Shown here piece by piece: positions 37,417 to 43,641 of a stretch of 43,641 nucleotides of DNA. The translations under genes and the position numbers were made by a program. This DNA is from Gammaproteobacteria bacterium (GTDB taxonomy: Bacteria > Pseudomonadota > Gammaproteobacteria > Enterobacterales > Kangiellaceae): positions 1-43,641 of the forward strand of contig JABXHQ010000064.1 in the NCBI GenBank assembly GCA_013373545.1. Reading direction: 5' to 3'. The notes below the pieces were generated by a model. The model was given only the letters and a program-made list of their open reading frames with translations, was not told where the DNA came from and did not search any database. How positions within the stretch are numbered: the first letter of the stretch is position 1; each line of letters begins with the position of its first letter.

Positions 37417-38306
37417 TTGAAGTCAAAATTTATAAAGATACGCCGATACCTGGTCGCTTCTCACAGTTCTGGAAAAAATTTCGTAAACATAAAGGTGCTG
37501 TCGTCGGCTTAGTTGTTTTGACCTTAATTATTTTAATGGCAGCATTTAGCCCTCTACTGGCACCCTTTGATCCAACTGAACAGTTTTCTGATTATCTTCG
37601 TTACCCTCCTGCGTGGTCAAACGATGGCATCACTAGGCATCTATTAGGAACCGATGACTTAGGTCGAGATCTACTCTCTCGCGTAGTTTATGGCTCTCGT
37701 TTGTCGCTCGGCTTATCCGCATTAGTCGTTGTTATTGCCACCGTTATTGGCGTGGCATTGGGCGCTTTGGCGGGACTTGCTCGAGGAGGAATGGAATACT
37801 TTATTTTGCGCGTTATGGACGTCATTCTGGCCATCCCATCCTTGTTACTGGCTATTGTCATTGTCGCCATTATCGGTCCAGGTTTGCCCAATGCCATTTA
37901 TGCCGTCGCGATTGTTTTAATCCCGCACTTTGTGCGCATCGTTCGAGCTTCAATAAAAGAAGAAATGGCAAAAGACTATGTTGTTGCGGCAAAGCTAGAT
38001 GGCGCCAGTCCATTACGTCTGTTCACGCACTCAATTTTCCCAAATATATTACCGCCTTTAATTGTGCAAATTACTCTAGCCTTTTCCACCGCGCTAGTGG
38101 ATATTGCCGCCCTTGGCTTCTTAGGAATGGGAGCTCAACCACCTAATCCAGAGTGGGGTACGATTTTGTCGCAATCTCGCGCATTTATTCAATTAGCTCC
38201 GTGGACAGTTACCATCCCTGGCTTAGCGATTTTAATAACGGTATTGAGTATAAACTTATTTGGTGATGGGTTACGTGATGCGCTTGATCCAAAGGAGCAC
38301 CCTTAA
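37413..38306 (+). CDS. sapC: ABC transporter permease SapC
   Basis: 297-residue DppC/OppC-type permease, partner of SapB. The N-terminus has FRKHKGAVVGLVVLTLIILM, then HLLGTDDLGRDLLSRVVYGS, a hallmark of this class. The EAA loop is EEMAKDYVVAAKLDGASPLR, and AALGFLGMGAQPPNPEWGTI and NLFGDGLRDALDP come at the end. The final TAA overlaps the sapD ATG (TAATG). Confidence 0.94.
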   Translation: MIEVKIYKDTPIPGRFSQFWKKFRKHKGAVVGLVVLTLIILMAAFSPLLAPFDPTEQFSDYLRYPPAWSNDGITRHLLGTDDLGRDLLSRVVYGSRLSLGLSALVVVIATVIGVALGALAGLARGGMEYFILRVMDVILAIPSLLLAIVIVAIIGPGLPNAIYAVAIVLIPHFVRIVRASIKEEMAKDYVVAAKLDGASPLRLFTHSIFPNILPPLIVQITLAFSTALVDIAALGFLGMGAQPPNPEWGTILSQSRAFIQLAPWTVTIPGLAILITVLSINLFGDGLRDALDPKEHP

Positions 38307-39304
38307 TGAGTTTGTTGCATATTGAGAATCTAAGCGTCGAATTCCCAACTCACAAAGGATATGTGCGTGTTCTCGATAAAGTATCGCTGCGCATGAAAGA
38401 AGCCGAAGTACTCGGAGTCGTTGGCGAGTCTGGATCGGGAAAAAGCATGATGGCACTTGCAGTGATGGGCTTACTCTCGCCCAATGCTCGCCTTACTGCT
38501 GATTACATGAGCTTGAATAATCAAGATTTAATGAAGCTTAGTGGCGAAGCCCGTCGGCAATTTGTTGCACAAAATGCCAGTATTATTTTTCAAGAGCCAC
38601 AATCAAGCTTAAACCCTTGCTTTACTATCGGTGCGCAAATTCGTGAAACTCTGAAGTTGCACGGTGTTCGACAGCGTAGGAAGCAACAAGAACAAGCTAT
38701 TGAATTACTCAATGCGGTAGGCATCAACGAACCTGAAACTCGACTCAGACAATATCCGCATCAATTATCTGGGGGGATGAATCAGCGCGTGATGATTGCA
38801 ATGGCCGTTGCAGCTCGACCTAAACTATTGATTGCTGACGAGCCAACGACTGCGTTAGATGTAACCATTCAAGCACAAATTATCGAGCTACTACTCGATC
38901 TTAACCGTCAACATGGAATGGGCTTAATGTTAATTACCCATGATTTTGCGTTATTGTCAGAGTCCACGCAGCGCGTATGCGTAATGTACAGCGGTCAAAT
39001 AATGGAGAATGCGAGCACTCGTAACATTTTGGAAAGCCCACGACATCCCTATTCACGTGCGTTACTGGAAAGTATTCCCCACATTGGTGAACGGCATCAT
39101 AAAGGACAACGTTTATATTCACTAAAAGGCATTATCCCAGCAATTGATCACCTCCCAGTGGGCTGTCGGCTCGGACCGCGATGTCCTCGCGCATCAAAAG
39201 AGTGTGTCAAAACACCGCGTTTAGAAACCATTGAAAATCACGGTCTCGTTCGCTGCCATTTTCCTTTAGCAAAAGACAGTCTAGCGAAAGGAAGCGAATT
39301 ATGA
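38306..39304 (+). CDS. sapD: ABC transporter ATP-binding protein SapD
   Basis: 332-residue ATPase of the oligopeptide/dipeptide class. Walker A is GESGSGKSMMALAVMG, the Q-loop region is IIFQEPQSSLNPC, the signature LSGGMNQRVMIAMAV, and Walker B LLIADEPTTALD. The C-terminal extension carries four cysteines (VGCRLGPRCPRASKECVKT and RCHFPL), a pattern associated with iron-sulfur binding in DppD-like proteins. In E. coli SapD also affects Trk potassium uptake. It overlaps sapF by four bases. Confidence 0.93.
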   Translation: MSLLHIENLSVEFPTHKGYVRVLDKVSLRMKEAEVLGVVGESGSGKSMMALAVMGLLSPNARLTADYMSLNNQDLMKLSGEARRQFVAQNASIIFQEPQSSLNPCFTIGAQIRETLKLHGVRQRRKQQEQAIELLNAVGINEPETRLRQYPHQLSGGMNQRVMIAMAVAARPKLLIADEPTTALDVTIQAQIIELLLDLNRQHGMGLMLITHDFALLSESTQRVCVMYSGQIMENASTRNILESPRHPYSRALLESIPHIGERHHKGQRLYSLKGIIPAIDHLPVGCRLGPRCPRASKECVKTPRLETIENHGLVRCHFPLAKDSLAKGSEL

Positions 39305-40278
39305 GAGCCCCTGTATTAGCCGTTGAAGAACTCACAAAAATCTACCGGCTCACGGATTGGCGCGCGGCAAAAAAAGAAATTCGTGCAACCGATGGCATCA
39401 CCTTTCAGCTCTATCGAGGTCAAACACTTTCAATCGTAGGTGAATCAGGTTCCGGAAAATCTTCTCTCGCCAAGCAACTGGTTGGGATTGAACCGCCAAC
39501 TTCCGGACGAATATTAATTAACAATCAAGACCTCGCCAAAGTTGCTAGAAAAGAGCGACGCAAAGCGTTTCAGAAAATCCGCATGGTTTTTCAGAATCCC
39601 CATAGTTCACTTAATCCACATGCGAGAATCGGCGCAACGCTTGAAGAGCCATTGAAAATCAATTCGAAATTGGACAGTAAACAGCGACGCGAGCTGGTTG
39701 CAGAAGTTCTTAAGAAAGTTGGTTTGAGAGCGGAGCATACTCAGCGATTTCCCCATATGTTTTCAGGAGGACAGCAACAACGTATTGCAATAGCGAGAGC
39801 GTTAATTCTTGACCCCGAAGTCATCGTTGCGGACGAGCCATTAAGTGCGTTAGACGTGTCCGTTCAGGCGCAAATACTTAACTTATTAATGCGCTTACAG
39901 GAAGAGCTTGAGCTTTCCTATGTATTCATTTCACATGATCTTGGTGTGGTTGAACACATTAGTGATCAAGTATTAGTGATGTACCGCGGACAAATGATGG
40001 AATACGGCGAAGTCGACCAAATTTTTGATGCGCCGAAACATCCTTACACTCGCAAATTGCTATCGAGCACGCCGTCATACCGAAACACGGTGAAGATATT
40101 GAAGAAAACTCATACCCGTGAGTTTAAAGACAAGGCCGCCGTTTCCTCTGGCTGTCCATTTGCCGCTCGCTGCCCATATGCTAAACAGCAATGCATTGAA
40201 AGCCGACCGGAAGTCCACAATATCGATGGACAACTGGTCAGCTGTCACTGGCCGTTGGAATCAAACGCGGAAGGTTAA
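39301..40278 (+). CDS. sapF: ABC transporter ATP-binding protein SapF
   Basis: 325-residue partner ATPase. Walker A is GESGSGKSSLAKQLVG, then MVFQNPHSSLNPHARI, signature FSGGQQQRIAIARAL, Walker B VIVADEPLSALD and switch FISHDLGVVEHI. The C-terminus has a four-Cys extension (SGCPFAARCPYAKQQC, VSCHWPL) and is longer than in E. coli SapF. It ends the pspF-sap run. Its stop TAA shares TTAA with the stop of convergent fabV. Confidence 0.93.
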   Translation: MRAPVLAVEELTKIYRLTDWRAAKKEIRATDGITFQLYRGQTLSIVGESGSGKSSLAKQLVGIEPPTSGRILINNQDLAKVARKERRKAFQKIRMVFQNPHSSLNPHARIGATLEEPLKINSKLDSKQRRELVAEVLKKVGLRAEHTQRFPHMFSGGQQQRIAIARALILDPEVIVADEPLSALDVSVQAQILNLLMRLQEELELSYVFISHDLGVVEHISDQVLVMYRGQMMEYGEVDQIFDAPKHPYTRKLLSSTPSYRNTVKILKKTHTREFKDKAAVSSGCPFAARCPYAKQQCIESRPEVHNIDGQLVSCHWPLESNAEG

Positions 40279-41453
40279 ACCCATTCCGCTAACGGACTAA
40301 CGTCTTGCTCGTAGTCCACTGACTCAAAGCCGAAACCAAATAGTTTCAAAAAGTCGAGATGGTAACCGGTATAGTCGCCCAACTCAGAAAAGTTTTCGCT
40401 ATTGACTACCGCCCAGCGTTGTTTGATTTTTTCCTGGATTTCATCTCGCGTTTCAACCGTGTCCATACGTAAGCGCTTGGCTTCATCAAGTTGCGGATCT
40501 TGCGCGAATAACAGGTTATTAAATAAACCATAAATCTGCTCGATAACCCCTTCATGACAACCTTCTTCCTTCATTACTTTAAACATTAATGATATGTACA
40601 AAGGCATGACCGGAATGGCTGAGCTGGCTTGCGTAACAACGGCTTTTAATGACGAGACATAAGCCGATACATCCAATTCTTGGTATTGCTGATTAATCAT
40701 CGCCGCAGCTCGATCTAAATCTTCTTTGGCTTTGCCAATAGTAGCGTGCCCATATATCGGCCAAGTCAACTCTTTACCAATGTAAGTATACGCAGTTGTG
40801 GTGCAGCCTTTGGCGAGAACACCAGCTTCTGACAACGCTTGCATCCATAATTCCCAGTCTTCGCCGCCCATGACCTTAACCGTATTATCAATGTCGTCTT
40901 GGGTAGCGGGATCCAATGTCACTTCATGGACAATTTCTTTCGATGTATCGAAAGTTTTAGTCGTGTATTGTTTGCCAATCGGTTTTAACTGAGAGTTATA
41001 AGTTTCACCGGTTTTTGGATCGGTACGTCGTGGTGAAGCCAATGAGTAAATCACGGCGTCAACAGTTCCTAAATCCTGTTTGATTAAGTCAATCACCTGA
41101 GCCTTCATGGCATCTGAAAAAGCATCACCATTCAGTGTCTTGCAATAAAGATTCGCTTGTTTAGCGGCTTTATGAAAAGCAGCTGTATTGTACCAGCCTG
41201 CGGTTGCTGTTTTACGCTCTGATGGCTCTTTCTCAAAACACACGCCCAGTGTATTTGCACCAGCGCCAAATGCAGCCGTGATACGCGATGCGAGGCCGTA
41301 ACCAGTTGAACAGCCAATCACTAACACATTTTTCGGGCAGTCCACTGAACCTTGAGACTTAACATATTCAATTTGTTCTAAAACAGATGCTTCACAACCA
41401 ACAGGGTGAGCATTTGTACAAATAAATCCACGGATTTTAGGCTTAATAACCAT
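40275..41453 (-). CDS. fabV: Enoyl-ACP/trans-2-enoyl-CoA reductase FabV
   Basis: NADH-dependent reductase completing each cycle of type II fatty-acid synthesis. 392 residues: the N-terminal family stretch KPKIRGFICTNAHPVGC, cofactor loop VIGCSTGYGLASR, VDAVIYSLASPRRTDP, and the extended catalytic motif Tyr234-x8-Lys243 in WPIYGHATIGKAKEDL. FabV enzymes are generally triclosan-insensitive. E. coli keeps fabI beside sapF, so fabV occupies the same chromosomal niche. No fabI is in the window. Confidence 0.97.
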   Translation of the reverse strand: MVIKPKIRGFICTNAHPVGCEASVLEQIEYVKSQGSVDCPKNVLVIGCSTGYGLASRITAAFGAGANTLGVCFEKEPSERKTATAGWYNTAAFHKAAKQANLYCKTLNGDAFSDAMKAQVIDLIKQDLGTVDAVIYSLASPRRTDPKTGETYNSQLKPIGKQYTTKTFDTSKEIVHEVTLDPATQDDIDNTVKVMGGEDWELWMQALSEAGVLAKGCTTTAYTYIGKELTWPIYGHATIGKAKEDLDRAAAMINQQYQELDVSAYVSSLKAVVTQASSAIPVMPLYISLMFKVMKEEGCHEGVIEQIYGLFNNLLFAQDPQLDEAKRLRMDTVETRDEIQEKIKQRWAVVNSENFSELGDYTGYHLDFLKLFGFGFESVDYEQDVSPLAEWV

Positions 41454-41487
41454 TTTCTATTGGCCTCAATTTTAAAAAAACGCTGGA

Positions 41488-41516
41488 ATCTTAACGTGCG
41501 GAAACACTATTGAAAA
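41488..41516 (-). promoter_or_regulatory. Candidate fabV promoter
   Basis: Minus strand TTTTCA (41511-41516), 17-bp spacer, TAAGAT (41488-41493); each hexamer matches consensus at four of six positions. It lies 35 bp upstream of the fabV ATG and downstream of the ppiD terminator. Call by eye; no FabR/FadR-like palindrome noted. Confidence 0.4.
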
Positions 41517-41554
41517 GCTTAAATCAACAGGTCCGCTATGTCGCGAACAAAAAA

Positions 41555-41571
41555 GCCGGGATAATCCCGGC
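41555..41571 (-). terminator. Rho-independent terminator of ppiD
   Basis: GCCGGGA and TCCCGGC arms (7 bp) with a TAA loop, flanked on both sides by A/T runs; on the minus strand the stem is followed by TTTTTT. It lies 39 bp past the ppiD stop and cleanly separates ppiD from fabV. Confidence 0.95.
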
Positions 41572-41609
41572 CTTTTTGAGTTTTATCGGTTACGCAGTAA
41601 CTGCGTGAC

Positions 41610-43508
41610 TTACTCTAACCGCTCCTTGAAAACTTTGACATCAACGTCTTCGCGCGCGGCTTCAACAAACGCAGAATAACTGCTGTTAGCGAAACTTCGC
41701 TCTACTCGAGACTTTGCTTGCTGCAACTCCGCTTCAGTCAACTTCTCAGCATCAAAATCAGTCACTTTAGTAACTTGAACAATCAGATAGTCACCGTTGA
41801 GCGATGCTTTAGAAACCACCGTCGGCGCTACTACAGGCTTCGGCGCTTTAAACGCTAATTTACTCACTTCAAAGCCTAAAGCTGTCGAATTGCGGCGTGC
41901 ATCTTTGGTTTCCTTCCACTCCAAACCAAGTTCGCTTATTAAGCTGGTAGCGGCACCACCGTTATTCAGCTCAGCAACGATCGCCTCGCCTTTCGTTTTC
42001 GCCATTTCGGCGGCTTTGCGTTGACGTACCGAGGCCATCACTTGAGTGTTCACTTCTTCAAGCGATTGCGTGCGCGCTGGTGTGTGTGTATTGGCACGTA
42101 AAATAACAACTTTACCATCGCCAACTTCAATCAGTTTTGAATTACGCTTTTGCACTAAGACGCGCTCACCGTAAGCTTCTTCAAGCAAAGCCGGCGTGGC
42201 AAATATCCCCGCGCCACCTTGCGGCGGAAACGCTTCGCTAGTTTTGATTTCTGCGTTCGCTTCAGCTGCCGCAGCGGATAATGAGTCGGAGCGCTCATAA
42301 GCTAACTGTTTTACTTTGTCTTTTAACAAGAAAAATGCTTTGTCTGCTTCATCTGATTTGAGCATATCGACAATTTCTGCGCGAACTTCTTCTAGCGGTT
42401 TCGCTTCACCACTTTGAATATCAAGTAGCTTGATAATGTGGTAACCGTATTCGGTTTTAACTACAGGAGAGATATCGCCAATATTTGCTAGCGCAAACAT
42501 CGCATTCTCAAAACTTTCGTCCATTACACCACGAGCAATAACTCCGAGATCACCGCCATTTTCACCCGTGAAATCATCCGATTCCGCTTTTGCTAACTCA
42601 GCAAAATCACCACCATTACTCAACTGTTGTGCAATCTGATCAGCTTTCGCTTTTGCTTCTTCATCTGAGCGTTCTTCGGTTGTAATTAAAATATGAGCAA
42701 CTTGGCGCTGTTCTTCTTTACGATAGCGAGCTTGATTCGATTCGTAAAACGCTTTGATCGCATCTTCTTCCACCGTAACACCTTTCTTTAACTCATCAAC
42801 CGAAAGCTCAATATAATCGACTGTTAATGATTCAGGCTGCTTGAATTGCTCAATGTTAGTTTGATAGTACTCTTGTGCCTCAGCATCAGAGACTTCTACA
42901 GAGTCAATGAAACTTGCTGCAGGAACTGATAAAGCGCGAATATCGCGTTGCTGCTTCTCAAGCAAAAGCTTACTTTTTGCTTCACTAGGCAATGCAATTT
43001 CAGTATCAAAAAACACTTGGCTAAACTGCGCTTTAGTAATATCGCCAGCAATAATTTGCTGGAAGTAATTTCGAGTCCAACCCCGCGAACGTAAAAGATC
43101 ATCGAGCAAGGCTGTTGAAAACTTTCCGTCTACCTGCAACTGCGGTATCTCGCGTAACTTCTCAACGATTTGATCGGTTGATGCCGCGAAACCAAGTTCC
43201 GTAATTTTTTCTTCAACAACTTTTTGGTTAATAAGATTATCTAAAACATCCATCTTAAAGTCGTTGCGGCGCTCTTCCGTCGGGAACAACAAGTTAAATT
43301 GCTCTCCGTAGCGAGCGGCTTGATTTTGAACCGACTGGTCCAATTCGCTGCGTAGGATTTCCGAGTCGTCGACTTCAGCTACTGCGTCAGGACTGCCACC
43401 AAAACTGGCGCCGGTAAAATATCCTGCGAAAATAAACGAAATCACGACAATCGTCAGTAAAACCTTGATCCACGGTTTTTGAACACCCGTGCGAATACTT
43501 TCCATCAT
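41610..43508 (-). CDS. ppiD: Periplasmic chaperone/peptidyl-prolyl isomerase PpiD
   Basis: Inner-membrane-anchored periplasmic chaperone that helps proteins leaving the Sec translocon. 632 residues: cytoplasmic start (MMESIRTGVQKPWIKV), one transmembrane helix (about 15-34), and a SurA-like N-terminal chaperone region with NLINQKVVEEKI and FSTALLDDLLRSRGW. One parvulin domain (about 265-360) has RQVAHILITT, FAELAKAESDD, GENGGDLGVI and KTEYGYHIIKLL. A long C-terminal helical region follows. Upstream genes in relatives are lon-hupB, here displaced beyond a tRNA gene and the window edge. Confidence 0.96.
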   Translation of the reverse strand: MMESIRTGVQKPWIKVLLTIVVISFIFAGYFTGASFGGSPDAVAEVDDSEILRSELDQSVQNQAARYGEQFNLLFPTEERRNDFKMDVLDNLINQKVVEEKITELGFAASTDQIVEKLREIPQLQVDGKFSTALLDDLLRSRGWTRNYFQQIIAGDITKAQFSQVFFDTEIALPSEAKSKLLLEKQQRDIRALSVPAASFIDSVEVSDAEAQEYYQTNIEQFKQPESLTVDYIELSVDELKKGVTVEEDAIKAFYESNQARYRKEEQRQVAHILITTEERSDEEAKAKADQIAQQLSNGGDFAELAKAESDDFTGENGGDLGVIARGVMDESFENAMFALANIGDISPVVKTEYGYHIIKLLDIQSGEAKPLEEVRAEIVDMLKSDEADKAFFLLKDKVKQLAYERSDSLSAAAAEANAEIKTSEAFPPQGGAGIFATPALLEEAYGERVLVQKRNSKLIEVGDGKVVILRANTHTPARTQSLEEVNTQVMASVRQRKAAEMAKTKGEAIVAELNNGGAATSLISELGLEWKETKDARRNSTALGFEVSKLAFKAPKPVVAPTVVSKASLNGDYLIVQVTKVTDFDAEKLTEAELQQAKSRVERSFANSSYSAFVEAAREDVDVKVFKERLE

Positions 43509-43554
43509 ATCGCTGTACCTGAATAATTCATTTAATTCTAAATGTGATAAAAAA

Positions 43555-43576
43555 AACGCGCCTAACTCGGCGCGTT
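43555..43576 (-). terminator. Rho-independent terminator of the tRNA-Asp transcript
   Basis: Arms AACGCGCC and GGCGCGTT (8 bp) around a six-base loop; on the minus strand the stem is followed by eight Ts. It lies 7 bp beyond the tRNA 3' end and 46 bp before the ppiD ATG, so any ppiD promoter would have to overlap or follow it, or ppiD is fed by read-through. Confidence 0.93.
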
Positions 43577-43583
43577 CATTTTC

Positions 43584-43641
43584 TGGCGGAGCGGACGGGA
43601 CTCGAACCCGCGACCCCCGGCGTGACAGGCCGGTATTCTAA
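43584..43641 (-). tRNA. tRNA-Asp (GTC), 5' end outside window
   Basis: The reverse strand carries the anticodon arm with GTC (43624-43626) in a CCTGTCACG loop, a T-arm GGGTTCGAGTCCC, acceptor strand CCGCTCC, discriminator G and an encoded CCA (43584-43586). The part seen has no mismatches typical of a decayed tRNA. The D-arm and 5' acceptor strand are beyond the window. Confidence 0.96.

Overview
The window looks like the chromosome of a Gram-negative gammaproteobacterium of moderate GC. The evidence is an LPS gene (kdsA), TonB/ExbBD, FabV, Psp and Sap genes, a BarA-type hybrid kinase, and a gene order that follows several classic gammaproteobacterial neighbourhoods. The closest genus cannot be fixed from the sequence alone; a Kangiella- or Alteromonadales-like relative is a guess. 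There is no sign of phage, plasmid, insertion sequence or CRISPR. Nearly every gene belongs to a recognisable chromosomal family.

Layout. (1) 1-7.7 kb, minus strand: pyrG-kdsA-eno-ftsB-ispD-ispF-truD-surE-pcm, the tightly packed block that normally continues into nlpD-rpoS beyond the left edge. (2) 8-15.1 kb, minus strand: an unusual DUF885-family exported protein, then mazG, relA and rlmD and a PolB-like exonuclease. (3) 15.2-19 kb, plus strand: a periplasmic binding protein placed directly in front of barA. (4) 19-22.2 kb, minus strand: a MarR-GNAT fusion regulator and a NatAB-type ABC transporter. (5) 22.3-26.1 kb, plus strand: a YIP1 membrane protein and a MacAB-like efflux/FtsX-type ABC system. 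(6) 26.5-31.6 kb, minus strand: a TtpC-type TonB energy module (DUF3450, long ExbB/TtpC, ExbB, ExbD, TonB, TPR protein) behind a near-consensus sigma-70 promoter. (7) 31.9-33.6 kb, minus strand: a psp operon (85-aa membrane protein, pspA, pspB, pspC) behind a clear sigma-54 promoter, divergent from pspF. (8) 33.7-40.3 kb, plus strand: pspF-sapABCDF in one overlapping run. (9) 40.3-43.6 kb, minus strand: fabV, ppiD and the 3' part of a tRNA-Asp gene.

How the genes work together. Much of the window concerns envelope integrity and stress: FtsB, KdsA, PpiD, Psp, Sap, TonB/Ttp, MacAB and YIP1. Stress signalling is represented by RelA, BarA, PspF and MazG. The points most worth a second look are the binding protein coupled to BarA; the uncharacterised 85-aa membrane protein that opens the sigma-54-driven psp operon; a DUF885 protein that has lost the usual histidines of its signature motif and has an inverted repeat over its promoter; the well-defined promoter/operator region of the MarR-GNAT gene, with a related site between natA and the YIP1-macAB operon; a metal-type KdsA; and a structured pyrG leader. 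Nothing here is plainly a new system. The novelty candidates are new arrangements or altered members of known families.
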